Below, in pieces: positions 15,195 through 25,627 of a stretch of 64,000 bases of DNA (its first letter is position 1; every line of letters begins with the position of its first letter). The stretch lies in contig NZ_VFMN01000001.1 of assembly GCF_006715055.1 (NCBI RefSeq), positions 434,001 to 498,000 of the forward strand, given 5' to 3'. The notes beneath the pieces are model-generated. The model had not been told where the DNA came from and made no database searches. It worked only from the letters and a program-made list of their open reading frames with translations. Made by a program: the position numbers and the translations under genes. This stretch comes from Lapillicoccus jejuensis (GTDB lineage: Bacteria > Actinomycetota > Actinomycetes > Actinomycetales > Dermatophilaceae).

Positions 15195-16390
15195 TCGGTC
15201 GGCGGGACGAAGCGCCACAGCACGTCGACCCAGTACCACTGGGCGACGACCCCGGCGACGACGAGCACGACGGCCCGCGCCCACGTCCAGCCCCGGTGTC
15301 GGCGCGGGCCGGCCACGCCGAGCAGCACCGCGCAGAGCGGGAAGAGCGGGATGAGGTAGCGGAAGACCGACGTGAACGGGTCGAGGACGACGAACAGGTA
15401 GCCCGGGTAGGCGAGCGACCACGCCCGCAGCTGCGGGCCGAGCCGGGTCGCCCACGGCCCGAGGGTCATGACGAGGACGAGGACGACGAGGACGGTGAGC
15501 CACACCGGGCCCCACGTCTCCCCCGCGACGTACCGCGAGATGTCCAACCACGGCCGCAGAGGGACGATCTCGTGGCCGGACCGCCAGGACCCCATGGTCT
15601 GCTCGTAGGCGTCACGGCGGCCGGTGACCCACCAGGCCAGCGCCGGCCACAGGAAGCCGGCCACCCCGCACGCGACCAGCGCGCCCAGCCCGCCGAGCGC
15701 CTCCGACCGGGTGACCGGGTCGCGGTCCCGCCGCCGCCAGCGCACCCACAGGGCCACGAGCACGACGACGCCGAGCGGCACCGCGATGGGCCGGGTCAGC
15801 CCCAGCAGGACCGCGAGCAGCGCCGCCCACCACCAGCGCTCGCGGCTGAGGGCGAGCAGGACGAGCGCGAGCAGCGCCATCGCCGCCGACTCGGTGTAGG
15901 CCACCTGCAGCGTCGCCGTGGCCGGGCCGCAGGCCCACACCGCGACGGTGAGCAGCGCCGCGAGCGGCCCCAGCCGCTCGCGCAGGAGCACGGCCAGGGC
16001 CGCCGCCGCCACCACCCCGAGCACGGTCGCGACCACCGCCCCCGCGACGGCGAAGGAGGCGCCGCTGAGCTCCATGGCGAAGCGCGCCAGCAGCGGGAAG
16101 AGGGGGTAGAAAGCCCAGGCGTTCTGCTGGACCACCCCGAGCCCGTCGGTCGGCAGCACCCGGGGGTAGCCCTGCTCGGCGATCTGCTGGTACCACTGTC
16201 CGTCCCACTGGGTGGTGAAGGACCAGTAGCCGACGTGGGCGGGGACGGGGTCGCCGTTCCAGCCGGTCGGCACCTGCCGCTCGGCGACGACGGACAGCAC
16301 GACCGCGGTGACCAGCCGGCAGGCCAGGTAGACCAGGACCACCAGCGGGACGAAGCGCCCGAGCCGCGACGCGGTCGTCGTCCGGCTCAC
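15182..16390 (-). CDS. PIG-V-like multi-spanning membrane glycosyltransferase
   Basis: 402 residues with roughly ten hydrophobic segments. An aspartate-bearing first loop (FTTQWDGQWYQQIAEQGYP) follows helix 1, as in GT-C enzymes such as PIG-V mannosyltransferases, where W-D/D-x-x-W-Y is catalytic. Other features are AWAFYPLFPLLAR and a conserved SVFRYLIPLFPL near the end. It probably uses a polyprenyl-phosphate sugar to glycosylate a lipid or cell-wall component on the outer face. The GTG start overlaps the tagA stop by 4 bases (GTGA). It is the last gene of the six-gene dapE operon and ends inside the opposing PaaG-like gene. Confidence 0.78.
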   Translation of the reverse strand: MSRTTTASRLGRFVPLVVLVYLACRLVTAVVLSVVAERQVPTGWNGDPVPAHVGYWSFTTQWDGQWYQQIAEQGYPRVLPTDGLGVVQQNAWAFYPLFPLLARFAMELSGASFAVAGAVVATVLGVVAAAALAVLLRERLGPLAALLTVAVWACGPATATLQVAYTESAAMALLALVLLALSRERWWWAALLAVLLGLTRPIAVPLGVVVLVALWVRWRRRDRDPVTRSEALGGLGALVACGVAGFLWPALAWWVTGRRDAYEQTMGSWRSGHEIVPLRPWLDISRYVAGETWGPVWLTVLVVLVLVMTLGPWATRLGPQLRAWSLAYPGYLFVVLDPFTSVFRYLIPLFPLCAVLLGVAGPRRHRGWTWARAVVLVVAGVVAQWYWVDVLWRFVPPTDYPP

Positions 16391-16968
16391 GCGACCGCCC
16401 GGTGGCACCCGGCGAGGTGGTCGTCGACCAGCCCGCAGGCCTGCATGGCGGCGTACGCCGTCGTCGGGCCGACGAAGACGAGACCGTGCGCCTTGAGGGC
16501 CCGCGCGAGGGCGACCGACCCGGGGGTCGTGGCCGGGACGTCGGCCCACCGCTGCGGGCGGGCGTGGTCGACCGGCGCGAAGGACCAGAGGAGGGCGTCG
16601 AGGCCTCCTTCGTCGCGCAGGCGGACCACGGCGGCGGCGTTGGCGATCGCCGCGTCGACCTTGCGCGCGTTGCGCACGATGCCGGCGTCCGCCATCAGCC
16701 GCTCGCGGTCCGCCGGTCCGAAGGCGGCGACCACCTCCGGGTCGAAGCCGGCGAACGCGGCCCGGAAGGCGGGCCGCTTGCGCAGGATGGTCAGCCAGGA
16801 CAGCCCGGACTGGAACGCCTCGAGGGTGAGCCGCTCGTAGAGCGCGGCCTCCCCGTGCACCGGCCGGCCCCACTCGTCGTCGTGGTAGGCGACGTAGTCC
16901 GGTGCCGACAGCGCCCAGGCGCACCGTGGCACGCCGTCGGCGCCGAGGGCGACGCCGTCGTCCTCCAT
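16387..16968 (-). CDS. tag: DNA-3-methyladenine glycosylase I
   Basis: 193 residues. It excises 3-methyladenine from alkylated DNA. The family's zinc snap is complete: Cys in CAWALSAPDYVAYH with His 13 residues on, and near the C-terminus HLAGC (H-x3-C). YHDDEWGRPVHGEAALYERLTLEAFQSGLSW is a hallmark stretch. The ATG shares one base with the preceding stop (TGATG), and the next gene overlaps by 4 bases, so it is tightly coupled in the dapE operon. The M. tuberculosis homologue (Rv1210) has the same neighbours, from memory. Confidence 0.94.
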   Translation of the reverse strand: MEDDGVALGADGVPRCAWALSAPDYVAYHDDEWGRPVHGEAALYERLTLEAFQSGLSWLTILRKRPAFRAAFAGFDPEVVAAFGPADRERLMADAGIVRNARKVDAAIANAAAVVRLRDEGGLDALLWSFAPVDHARPQRWADVPATTPGSVALARALKAHGLVFVGPTTAYAAMQACGLVDDHLAGCHRAVA

Positions 16969-17435
16969 CAGGCCGGCCGCCCCGCCTGCGCGGCCTCGGC
17001 GGCCATGGCGTCGACGGCCCGCCCGAACAGCCGCTCGGTCAGCGGGTCGGCGACCGCGGCGAGCAGGCGGCCGACCGCCACCGGCCGCGGGACGATCTCC
17101 TCGGTCCAGGTCAGCTGGGTGCGGGTGCCGGCGTCGCGCGGCTCGAGGACCACGTCGGCCCAGCCGGCGAGGACGTAGCCGGTCTTGCGCACCGAGAAGG
17201 TCGCCCGGGAGACGCCGTCGGCCGGCGGCTCCCAGACGGTGACGAGCATGCTGTCGAGGAAGCCGACCGGGCCGAGACCGGTGAACCCGCCGAACTGCCA
17301 GCCGACCCGGGGCTCCCCCGGGTCGGTGCGCATCCGGGTCAGCGGGATCCACCGCCCGTACCCGGCGAAGTCGGTGACGGTCGCCCACACCCGGTCCACG
17401 GGGGCGTCGACGGTACGGCGCACGACGGCGGCCAC
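16968..17435 (-). CDS. SRPBCC (START-like) family protein
   Basis: 155 residues with the helix-grip pattern: TVDAPVDRVWATVTDFAGYGRWIPLTRM at the start, WEPPADGVSRATFSV and TQLTWTEEIVPRP in the sheet, and a long C-terminal helix (LLAAVADPLTERLFGRAVDAMAAEA). Such proteins bind hydrophobic ligands in a cavity; many are uncharacterised polyketide-cyclase-like proteins. It starts 2 bases after the DivIVA-like gene stop and is joined to tag by TGATG, so it belongs to the dapE operon. Confidence 0.82.
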   Translation of the reverse strand: MAAVVRRTVDAPVDRVWATVTDFAGYGRWIPLTRMRTDPGEPRVGWQFGGFTGLGPVGFLDSMLVTVWEPPADGVSRATFSVRKTGYVLAGWADVVLEPRDAGTRTQLTWTEEIVPRPVAVGRLLAAVADPLTERLFGRAVDAMAAEAAQAGRPA

Positions 17436-17437
17436 GC

Positions 17438-17743
17438 TCAGTCCTCCTCGGTGGTGGGGTCGGGCCGGGCCTCGGCGCGCAGGCGACCCACCTCGTCCTG
17501 CAGGTCCTCGACCTCGCGGCGCAGCCGGTCCAGCACCCGGTCGACCTGGGCCATGCGGTACCCCCGCAACCCGGTGTCGAAGCGCAGGTCCTCGAGGTCA
17601 CGGGCCCGCAGCGGCCCGTCGGGCAGCGGCTCGTGGGCCAGCGTCGAGGTGGGCTCGGCCAGCGACCCGTCGACCCGGCCGAGCACCGCGGCGGTGGTCA
17701 GCACGACGAGGACGACGACGAGCGCCGCGACGAACCAGGTCAC
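17438..17743 (-). CDS. DivIVA-domain small membrane protein
   Basis: 101 residues. An N-terminal membrane helix (WFVAALVVVLVVLTTAAVLG) is followed by a linker and a short DivIVA-like module: LRARDLEDLRFDTGLRGYRMAQVDRVLDRLRREVEDL, with the G-Y-x-x-x-x-V-D pattern and a coiled coil. DivIVA-type proteins mark curved membrane at poles and septa; a role in cell-wall growth fits the neighbouring cell-wall genes but is inference. Its GTG overlaps the LOG gene stop by 4 bases. Confidence 0.78.
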   Translation of the reverse strand: MTWFVAALVVVLVVLTTAAVLGRVDGSLAEPTSTLAHEPLPDGPLRARDLEDLRFDTGLRGYRMAQVDRVLDRLRREVEDLQDEVGRLRAEARPDPTTEED

Positions 17744-18519
17744 GCGCCGATGCTCCCACGCCCCGCTGTGGGGTCCTCGGAGCGGCTGGCGACGACGACG
17801 GCCACCGCCTCCGCGGGGTCGTCCGTCAGCTGCACCCGCTCGAGGTCCGCCGGTGAGATCGTCCCGCGCTCGAGCGCGGTCGACCCGAGCCAGTCCAGCA
17901 GCCCCGACCAGTAGTCGACGCCGAGCAGGACGACGGGGAACGAGGTGATCTTGCGCGTCTGGGCGAGGGTGAGCGCCTCGAACAGCTCGTCGAGGGTGCC
18001 GAACCCGCCGGGCAGGACGATGTAGCCCTGCGCGTACTTGACGAACATCGTCTTGCGGGCGAAGAAGTAGCGGAAGTTGACCCCGAGCTCGACGTACCGG
18101 TTGAGGCCCGACTCGAAGGGCAGCTCGATGCCGAGGCCCACCGAGCGGCCGCCCGCGCGCTGGGCACCGAGGTTGGCCGCCTCCATGGCGCCCGGCCCAC
18201 CGCCGGTGATGACGGCGAAGCCGGCCTCGGCCAGCAGCCGGCCCACCTCCACCCCCATCCCGTACGCCGGGTCGTCGGGCCTCGTGCGGGCGGAGCCGAA
18301 GACGCTGACGGCCGGGCCCAGCTCGGCCAGCGCGCCGAAGCCCTCGACGAACTCGGCCTGGATGCGCAGCACCCGCCACGGGTCGGTGTGCAGCCAGTCG
18401 GCCTCCTGGTCGCTGTCGAGCAGCCGCTGGTCGGTCGTCGTCGGCGGGACCATGTGGCCCCGGCGCAGCACCGGGCCCGTCCGGCGCTCGTCGTGCGGGT
18501 CCTGCTCGTGGTCGCTCAC
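17740..18519 (-). CDS. LOG-family protein (TIGR00730-type Rossmann fold)
   Basis: 259 residues. It carries the signature [14 protein letters not shown] near the middle and [20 protein letters not shown] later, the PGGxGTxxE motif of LOG phosphoribohydrolases that release cytokinin-type bases or act on related nucleotides. The preceding [18 protein letters not shown] is typical too. The GTG start at 18519 overlaps the dapE stop (GTGA); it keeps the conserved N-terminal [20 protein letters not shown], which a later ATG would cut. The substrate in actinobacteria is uncertain. Confidence 0.88.
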   Translation of the reverse strand: MSDHEQDPHDERRTGPVLRRGHMVPPTTTDQRLLDSDQEADWLHTDPWRVLRIQAEFVEGFGALAELGPAVSVFGSARTRPDDPAYGMGVEVGRLLAEAGFAVITGGGPGAMEAANLGAQRAGGRSVGLGIELPFESGLNRYVELGVNFRYFFARKTMFVKYAQGYIVLPGGFGTLDELFEALTLAQTRKITSFPVVLLGVDYWSGLLDWLGSTALERGTISPADLERVQLTDDPAEAVAVVVASRSEDPTAGRGSIGA

Positions 18520-19628
18520 GCCAGCCACCGCCGCAGGGCCGCCTCGGCGTCGACGTACTGGTGCACCGGGCAGTGCTCGTCGTCGGTGTGGGCGAGGTTG
18601 GGGTCGCCGGGGCCGAAGTTGACCGCGGGGACGTCGAGCGCGCTGAACCGGGCCACGTCGGTCCACCCCTCCTTGGGGCCGACCGGGACCCCGAGGGCCT
18701 CGACGAAGGCCTGCGCGGCGGGCCGGTCGAGACCGGGCCGGGCGCCGGGGGCGTTGTCGCGTACCGTGACCGCGAACCCGTCGAAGACCTCGACGACGTG
18801 CGCGGCGGCCTGCTCCGGGCTCTTGTCCGGCGCGTAGCGGTAGTTGACCGTCACGGTGCAGCGGTCCGGGATGACGTTGCCGGCGATGCCGCCGGTGATC
18901 CCGACCGCCTGCAGCGCCTCGTGGTAGTCGAGGCCGTCGACGTGGACGGTGCGGGCGTCGTACGCGACGAGCCGGCCGAGGACGGCCGCGGCGCCGTGGA
19001 TGGCGTTGTCCCCGTTCCACGGTCGCGCCGAGTGGGCGGCGACGCCCGGCACCTCGACGTCGACGCGCAGCGTCCCCTTGCAGCCGCCCTCGACGGCGCC
19101 GTCGGTGGGCTCGAGCAGGACGGCGAAGTCGGCGGCCAGCACGGCCGGGTCGTCGGCGGCGAGGTGGGCCAGGCCGTTGAACTCGCCGTCGACCTCCTCG
19201 GCCTCGTAGAGGACGTAGGTGACGTCGCGGTTGGGCTCGACGAGGTCGTGGGCGAGGCGCAGCTGGACGGCGACGCCGCCCTTCATGTCGACGCTGCCGC
19301 GCCCGACGAGCACCTCGTGCGCCCCCTCCCCGCGCCGGGTCGTCGGCAGGTTGGGCGGGTCGGTGAGCGGCACGGTGTCGAGGTGGCCGGCGAGCAGCAC
19401 CCGCTCGGCGCGCCCGAGGTCCGTGCGCGCGACGACGGTGTTGCCGTGCCGGGTCACCGTGAGGTGCGTGAGCGGCCGCAGGGCCGCCTCGACGGCGTCC
19501 GCGAGCGGTCCCTCCTCGTGGCTGACCGAGGCGAGGTCGCAGACCGCGGCCGTGAGGGTGACGACGTCGGCCGTGAGGTCGAGGGTGGCCGGGGGGCTCG
19601 ACGCGCTCGGCGCGGTCGGGGAGGGCAT
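18516..19628 (-). CDS. dapE: Succinyl-diaminopimelate desuccinylase
   Basis: 370 residues, M20 metallohydrolase. The metal and catalytic residues are visible in [27 protein letters not shown] and [13 protein letters not shown], with a final His in [12 protein letters not shown]. It removes succinate from N-succinyl-LL-diaminopimelate, the step before the epimerase in the succinylase route to lysine and peptidoglycan. It heads an operon of six coupled genes. The ATG at 19628 has TAGCCT 6 bases upstream and no ribosome-binding site, so it is probably leaderless. It diverges from dapD across 27 bp. Confidence 0.93.
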   Translation of the reverse strand: MPSPTAPSASSPPATLDLTADVVTLTAAVCDLASVSHEEGPLADAVEAALRPLTHLTVTRHGNTVVARTDLGRAERVLLAGHLDTVPLTDPPNLPTTRRGEGAHEVLVGRGSVDMKGGVAVQLRLAHDLVEPNRDVTYVLYEAEEVDGEFNGLAHLAADDPAVLAADFAVLLEPTDGAVEGGCKGTLRVDVEVPGVAAHSARPWNGDNAIHGAAAVLGRLVAYDARTVHVDGLDYHEALQAVGITGGIAGNVIPDRCTVTVNYRYAPDKSPEQAAAHVVEVFDGFAVTVRDNAPGARPGLDRPAAQAFVEALGVPVGPKEGWTDVARFSALDVPAVNFGPGDPNLAHTDDEHCPVHQYVDAEAALRRWLA

Positions 19629-19634
19629 GCGGGA

Positions 19635-19648
19635 AGGCTATATAGGCT
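19635..19648. promoter_or_regulatory. Back-to-back -10 elements between dapE and dapD
   Basis: Minus-strand TAGCCT (19635-19640) and plus-strand TAGGCT (19643-19648) are separated by 2 bp and share an AT core, CTATATAG (19638-19645), which is an exact palindrome. The spacings to the start codons are 6 and 7 bases. One open complex site could serve both lysine-pathway genes. Confidence 0.6.
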
Positions 19649-19655
19649 GGTCCGC

Positions 19656-20603
19656 ATGAGCGAGGCCACCGACCCGACCCGCCGCGCGTGGGGCTACGGC
19701 CTCGCCACCGTCACCGGGGACGGCACCGTCCTCGACGTGTGGTTCCCCGAGCCGCGCCTCGGCGACGAGGTCGACACGGCGCGCCCGGTGCCCGCCGAGC
19801 TGCGCGCCCTCGAGACCGTCGACGCCGACCGGGGCGTCGAGGTCCGCGCAGTGCTCGTCGTCGCCGACCTCGACCAGCCCCCGGCCGGCGCGGCCGACGG
19901 CTACCTGCGCCTGCACCTGCTCTCGCACCGGCTCGTCCGGCCCAACACGCTCAACCTCGACGGCCTCTTCGGTGTCCTCGCCAACGTCGTGTGGACCAGC
20001 CACGGCCCCTGCTCCCCCGACGGCTTCGAGGCGACCCGGACCCGGCTGCGGCGGCGCGGCCCCGTCCAGGTGTTCGGCGTCGACAAGTTCCCGCGGATGA
20101 CCGACTACGTGCTGCCCTCGGGCGTGCGCATCGCCGACGCGGACCGGGTCCGGCTCGGCGCCCACCTCGCCGAGGGCACGACGGTCATGCACGAGGGCTT
20201 CGTCAACTTCAACGCCGGCACGCTCGGCACCTCGATGGTCGAGGGCCGCATCGTCCAGGGCGTCGTCGTCGGCGACGGCTCCGACATCGGCGGCGGCTCC
20301 TCGATCATGGGCACGCTCTCGGGCGGCGGCACCCAGCGGGTGAGCATCGGCGAGCGCTGCCTGCTCGGGGCGCAGGCCGGTCTCGGCATCGCCCTCGGCG
20401 ACGACTGCGTCGTCGAGGCGGGCCTCTACCTCACGGCGGGCACGAAGGTCACGCTGCCGGACGGCACCGTCGTCAAGGCGCTCGAGCTGTCCGGGCGCAG
20501 CAACCTGCTCTTCCTGCGCAACTCGGTGACGGGGGCCGTCGAGGCCCGGGACCGCTCGGGTCACGGCATCACGCTCAACGCCGCGCTGCATGCCAACACC
20601 TGA
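19656..20603 (+). CDS. dapD: Tetrahydrodipicolinate N-succinyltransferase
   Basis: 315 residues, the actinobacterial DapD length. It has a left-handed beta-helix of hexapeptide repeats (about residues 165-270: [52 protein letters not shown]). It transfers succinate from succinyl-CoA to tetrahydrodipicolinate in the lysine/DAP pathway; dapC and dapE of the same route are in this window. The ATG at 19656 follows TAGGCT by 7 bases. Its end overlaps the next gene by 14 bases. Confidence 0.94.
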   Translation: MSEATDPTRRAWGYGLATVTGDGTVLDVWFPEPRLGDEVDTARPVPAELRALETVDADRGVEVRAVLVVADLDQPPAGAADGYLRLHLLSHRLVRPNTLNLDGLFGVLANVVWTSHGPCSPDGFEATRTRLRRRGPVQVFGVDKFPRMTDYVLPSGVRIADADRVRLGAHLAEGTTVMHEGFVNFNAGTLGTSMVEGRIVQGVVVGDGSDIGGGSSIMGTLSGGGTQRVSIGERCLLGAQAGLGIALGDDCVVEAGLYLTAGTKVTLPDGTVVKALELSGRSNLLFLRNSVTGAVEARDRSGHGITLNAALHANT

Positions 20604-21456
20604 GCGGCGCCGCAGCCCGTGGCGGTGGGTCGGCCGCGGCGTCCTCGCCGCGGTCGTCGTCGCGCTCGTCGTGGGCGGCTGGACGGCGTACCGGGCCGCG
20701 CAGCGCGCGCTGTTCAGCCCCACCTGCCGGGCCACCGCCTCCGGGACGTCGTTCACCTTCACCCCGGAGCAGTCGGCCAACGCCGCGCTCATCTCGGCGG
20801 TGGCGGTGCGGCGCGGGCTGCCGCCGCGGGCGGCCACCATCGCCCTCGCCACCGCGCTGCAGGAGAGCAAGCTGCGCAACCTCACGTACGGCGACCGCGA
20901 CTCGCTCGGGCTGTTCCAGCAGCGTCCCAGCCAGGGCTGGGGCACGGCCGAGCAGATCCTCGACCCCGTGCACGCCACCAACGCGTTCTACGACGCCCTG
21001 GTCAAGGTCCCCGGGTGGAGCACCGGTGACGTCACGAAGGTCGCGCAGGCGGTGCAGCGCAGCGGCTACCCGGAGGCGTACGCCGACCACGAGGGGCAGG
21101 GCCGGGTGCTCGCCAGCACCCTCACCGGGCAGTCCCCCGCGGGGTTCGGCTGCCGGCTCGCCGACGTCGCCCGCAGCGGGGACCTCGGCGCGGTGACCGC
21201 CGGGCTCGACGCCCAGTTCGGCTCCGGGGTCGGCGCCGGGGCCCAGCGGTCCGGCTCGACGCTGACCCTGACGGCCGGCGACGGCGCGCGCGCCTGGGCG
21301 ATGGCGCAGTGGGCCGTCGCCAACGCCGACGGCTACGGCCTGACGGCCGTCGAGGTGGCCGGGCAGCGCTGGGCGCGCGGCACCGGCGACGACGCGCTCG
21401 CGTGGAGCGCGGGCGGGGCGGCCGGGGCGACGACCGTCGTGCTGCGCACGACCTGA
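20590..21456 (+). CDS. Membrane-anchored lytic transglycosylase-like protein
   Basis: 288 residues. One N-terminal membrane helix ([18 protein letters not shown]) anchors an outer domain. The stretch [35 protein letters not shown] resembles the catalytic Glu and Q-R-P region of lysozyme-like transglycosylases. The C-terminal 90 residues ([31 protein letters not shown]) form a second domain seen in related actinobacterial proteins. It may trim peptidoglycan, but activity is unproven. It starts inside the end of dapD (14-base overlap), linking it to cell-wall precursor synthesis. Confidence 0.68.
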   Translation: MPTPERRRSPWRWVGRGVLAAVVVALVVGGWTAYRAAQRALFSPTCRATASGTSFTFTPEQSANAALISAVAVRRGLPPRAATIALATALQESKLRNLTYGDRDSLGLFQQRPSQGWGTAEQILDPVHATNAFYDALVKVPGWSTGDVTKVAQAVQRSGYPEAYADHEGQGRVLASTLTGQSPAGFGCRLADVARSGDLGAVTAGLDAQFGSGVGAGAQRSGSTLTLTAGDGARAWAMAQWAVANADGYGLTAVEVAGQRWARGTGDDALAWSAGGAAGATTVVLRTT

Positions 21457-21475
21457 GTCCGCCCCGGCCGGGAGC

Positions 21476-22771
<1,296 letters not shown>

Positions 22772-22778
22772 GCTGCCG

Positions 22779-22784
22779 ACGCTA
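22779..22784 (-). promoter_or_regulatory. -10 element (TAGCGT) of gltA
   Basis: TAGCGT on the minus strand, 7 bases before the ATG at 22771; no ribosome-binding site, so a leaderless mRNA is likely. Confidence 0.55.
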
Positions 22785-22858
22785 CCCCAGCGGACCGGGC
22801 CCCCGGGGCGCGGGCCGCTCACCGTGCGAAGAGGGTCACAGCCCGGGTCGTCGGCGGG

Positions 22859-23968
22859 TCAGAGCCGGTCGGCCGCCGCGGCGATCCGCTCGTCGGTGGC
22901 GGTCAGCGCCACCCGGACGTGCCGCTCCCCCGCCGCACCGTAGAAGCTGCCGGGGGCCACGAGGATCCCGCGGTCGGCGAGCCGCGCGACGCTGTCCAGC
23001 GCCGGCTCGTCGCGGGTCGACCACAGGTAGAGCCCGGCGCCGGTCGCCGCGACCTCGAAACCGGCCCGCTCGAGCGCCGGGCGCAGGACGGCCCGCCTCG
23101 CGGCGTACCGCTCGCGCTGCGCCACGACGTGGGCGTCGTCGTCGAGGGCGGCGACGGTCGCGGCCTGCACCGGGCCGGGGACGATCATCCCGGCGTGCTT
23201 GCGGACCTCGAGCAGCCGCGCCACGAGGGCCGGGTCGCCGGCGACGAACGACGCGCGGTAGCCCGCGAGGTTGCTCTGCTTGGAGAGCGAGTAGACCGCG
23301 AGCAGGCCGCGGTGGTCGCCGCCGCAGACCCGCGGGTCGAGGATGCTCGGCGCCGGTCCGGGGGCGTGCGGGCCGTCGAAGACGAGCTCGGCGTAGCACT
23401 CGTCGGAGGCGACGACGACGTCGTGGCGGCGGGCCCAGGCGACGACCTTGGCCAGGTGCTCGACCCCGAGCACGGCGCCGGTCGGGTTGCCGGGGCTGTT
23501 GAGCCACAACAGCTTCGGCGCCGTCGCGGTGGTGAGCGGGCCGAGCGCGGTGAGGCCGTCGACGACGACCGGGTCCGCGCCCGCGAGGCGCGCACCGACG
23601 TCGTACGTCGGGTAGGCGACGGCCGGGATGCCGACCCGGTCACCGGGTCCGAGCCCCAGCAGCGTCGGCAGCCAGGCGACGAGCTCCTTGGAGCCGACGG
23701 TGGGCAGGACGCCGGCGGGGTCGAGTCCGGTCACGCCGCGGCGGCGGGCGAACCAGCGCACCACGGCCTCGCGCAGCGCCGGGGTGCCCGCGGTCAGCGG
23801 GTAGCCCGGCGAGTCGGCGGCGGCGGCGAGCGCGGCCTGCACGACCACGGGCGTCGGGTCGACCGGGGTGCCGACCGACAGGTCGACGATCCCGCCCTCG
23901 TGCTGCTGCGCCGTGCGCTTGTACGGCGCCAGCGAGTCCCAGGGGAAGTCGGGCAGCGACCTCGTCAC
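22859..23968 (-). CDS. dapC: Succinyldiaminopimelate aminotransferase
   Basis: 369 residues, class I/II PLP aminotransferase. PLP-site signatures: [15 protein letters not shown] (Asn), [13 protein letters not shown] (Asp/Tyr) and [20 protein letters not shown] with the Schiff-base lysine. It makes N-succinyl-LL-DAP from the 6-oxopimelate precursor, between DapD and DapE. The GTG overlaps the ferredoxin stop by 4 bases; the same ferredoxin-dapC pair occurs in mycobacteria (Rv1177-Rv1178, from memory), which supports DapC over a general aminotransferase. Confidence 0.88.
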   Translation of the reverse strand: MTRSLPDFPWDSLAPYKRTAQQHEGGIVDLSVGTPVDPTPVVVQAALAAAADSPGYPLTAGTPALREAVVRWFARRRGVTGLDPAGVLPTVGSKELVAWLPTLLGLGPGDRVGIPAVAYPTYDVGARLAGADPVVVDGLTALGPLTTATAPKLLWLNSPGNPTGAVLGVEHLAKVVAWARRHDVVVASDECYAELVFDGPHAPGPAPSILDPRVCGGDHRGLLAVYSLSKQSNLAGYRASFVAGDPALVARLLEVRKHAGMIVPGPVQAATVAALDDDAHVVAQRERYAARRAVLRPALERAGFEVAATGAGLYLWSTRDEPALDSVARLADRGILVAPGSFYGAAGERHVRVALTATDERIAAAADRL

Positions 23969-24291
23969 TCGTCGTGCGACTGCGGGGGCAGCGCGGAGAC
24001 CAGCGGGTGGTCCTTGGCGATGACGCCGAGCTTGGCCGCGCCGCCGGGGCTGCCGAGGTCGTCGAAGAACTCGACGTTGGCCTTGTAGTAGTCGGCCCAC
24101 TCCTCGGGGACGTCGTCCTCGTAGTAGATCGCCTCGACGGGGCACACCGGCTCGCAGGCGCCGCAGTCGACGCACTCGTCCGGGTGGATGTAGAGCGAGC
24201 GCTCACCCTCGTAGATGCAGTCGACGGGGCACTCCTCGATGCAGGCCTTGTCCTTGAGGTCCACGCAGGGGAGGGCGATGACGTAGGTCAT
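23965..24291 (-). CDS. fdxA: Seven-iron ferredoxin
   Basis: 108 residues. The first cluster motif is [18 protein letters not shown] and the second [16 protein letters not shown], giving one 3Fe-4S and one 4Fe-4S site. An acidic C-terminal half ([23 protein letters not shown]) is typical of actinobacterial FdxA/FdxC. It carries electrons in the cytosol; the partner is not evident. The ATG at 24291 has CATACT 7 bases upstream. It heads the operon with dapC and diverges from a GNAT gene across only 20 bp. Confidence 0.93.
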   Translation of the reverse strand: MTYVIALPCVDLKDKACIEECPVDCIYEGERSLYIHPDECVDCGACEPVCPVEAIYYEDDVPEEWADYYKANVEFFDDLGSPGGAAKLGVIAKDHPLVSALPPQSHDE

Positions 24292-24297
24292 GGGCCC

Positions 24298-24304
24298 TAG
24301 TATG
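24298..24304. promoter_or_regulatory. Overlapping divergent -10 elements of fdxA and the GNAT gene
   Basis: Plus-strand TAGTAT (24298-24303, 8 bases before the GNAT ATG) and minus-strand CATACT (24299-24304, 7 bases before the fdxA ATG) share 5 bp. The whole divergent gap is 20 bp, so both promoters must use the same few bases. Confidence 0.6.
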
Positions 24305-24311
24305 CCGACCG

Positions 24312-25148
24312 ATGTCCCCCGACGAGGCCCCACCCCGCCCAGTGCCCGCCCGACCCTCCCCGATCGGGGTCGGCGAGCTCGAGCGGGTGATGGCCCGGGG
24401 CTGGCCCGCGGTCGAGACCGACGGCCTCGGCGACTGGGTCCTGCGGGCCTCGTCCGGCTTCACCGGCCGCGGCAACTCCCTGCTCCCGTACGGCGACCCG
24501 ACCCTGCCCCTGCCGCTGGCGGTCGACCACGCGACCCGCTGGTACGCGCAGCGCGGGCTGCCGCTGCGGGTGCACGTCGACCTGCCGCGCGGGCTCGGCG
24601 GCACCCCGTCGCTCACCGAGGCCGTGGCCGCCGTCCCGGTCGGCGCCGAGCTGCTGTCCCGGGGGCACGTGGCCCACCAGCCGACGCTGACGATGGTCGG
24701 GGCGAGCGCCGACGTCCCGCCGCCCCCGGACCCGCCCGCCGCTCCCCCGGTGACCGTCGACGCCCGGCTGACGACGGACTGGCTGCAGGCGTACGCGCGG
24801 CAGCGCGACCTCGTCCCCGGCGTGACCGAGCAGGTCCTCACCGGGTCGGCCGGGCAGCTCTTCGCGTCCGCGGGTGACCCGCGCCGCCCGGTCGCCGTCG
24901 CGCGGATGTCGGTCGAGCCCGGCTGGGCCGGCGTGCACGCGATGTGGGTCGACCCCGAGCACCGGCGGACCGGCGTCGGGTCGGCGGTCCTCGGCGCGCT
25001 GGCGCTCCTGGCCCGCGAGCACGGGATGCCCGGGATGGTCCTCCAGGTCGAGGCCGGCAACGTGGCCGCGCGGGCGCTCTACGAGCGGCTCGGCTTCACC
25101 GTCCACCACACCTACGCGTACGTCGACGCGCCCGCTCAGGACAGGTGA
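24312..25148 (+). CDS. GNAT-family N-acetyltransferase
   Basis: 278 residues. The C-terminal 130 residues hold the GNAT core, with the acetyl-CoA loop in [18 protein letters not shown] and a final [17 protein letters not shown]. The N-terminal half ([28 protein letters not shown] ...) is a degenerate GNAT-like half, common in two-domain actinobacterial members. The substrate is unknown. The end overlaps the flavin reductase gene on the other strand by 13 bases. Confidence 0.82.
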   Translation: MSPDEAPPRPVPARPSPIGVGELERVMARGWPAVETDGLGDWVLRASSGFTGRGNSLLPYGDPTLPLPLAVDHATRWYAQRGLPLRVHVDLPRGLGGTPSLTEAVAAVPVGAELLSRGHVAHQPTLTMVGASADVPPPPDPPAAPPVTVDARLTTDWLQAYARQRDLVPGVTEQVLTGSAGQLFASAGDPRRPVAVARMSVEPGWAGVHAMWVDPEHRRTGVGSAVLGALALLAREHGMPGMVLQVEAGNVAARALYERLGFTVHHTYAYVDAPAQDR

Positions 25149-25627
25149 CCGAACCGGCCGCGGTAGAAGGTCAGCGCGTCGCCGGTGTGGTCGGGCAGCC
25201 CGACGTGCAGCACCTCGGCGAGCAGCACGGTGTGGTCGCCGGCGGGCACGACCTGCTGCGTGCGGCACTCGAGGGTGGCCAGGGCGCCGGACAGCAGCGC
25301 CACCCCGGTCACCGGTCCGCGCTCGACGTCGACCCGGGCCAGCTGGTCGTGCAGCGGCCGGCCGCGGGTGGCGAGCCACTGCGCGGTGGCCCGGTCCTGC
25401 TCGCCGAGGATGCTCACGCCCCACACGCCGGCGGCGAGCACGGCGTCGTGCCAGCGCGCCTCCTGCTCGACGCACAGCAGCACGAGCATCGGGTCGAGCG
25501 AGACGGAGACGACGGCGTTGGCGGTCATCGCGTGGTCGAGGCCGCCGGCGAGGGTCGTCACGACGGTGACGCCGGTGACGAAGCGGCCCATGGCCTGACG
25601 GAGCTCGTCGCTCGTGGGGCCGGTCAC
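25136..25627 (-). CDS. Flavin reductase-like FMN-binding protein
   Basis: 163 residues, flavin reductase-like split barrel: AMGRFVTGVTVVTTLAGGLDHAMTANAVVSVSLDPMLVLLC at the start (FMN/flavin-binding pattern) and HTVLLAEVLHV near the end. It may supply reduced FMN to a monooxygenase, though none is adjacent. The GTG overlaps the mshB stop by 4 bases, so it is translationally coupled to mshB. Confidence 0.85.
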   Translation of the reverse strand: MTGPTSDELRQAMGRFVTGVTVVTTLAGGLDHAMTANAVVSVSLDPMLVLLCVEQEARWHDAVLAAGVWGVSILGEQDRATAQWLATRGRPLHDQLARVDVERGPVTGVALLSGALATLECRTQQVVPAGDHTVLLAEVLHVGLPDHTGDALTFYRGRFGHLS

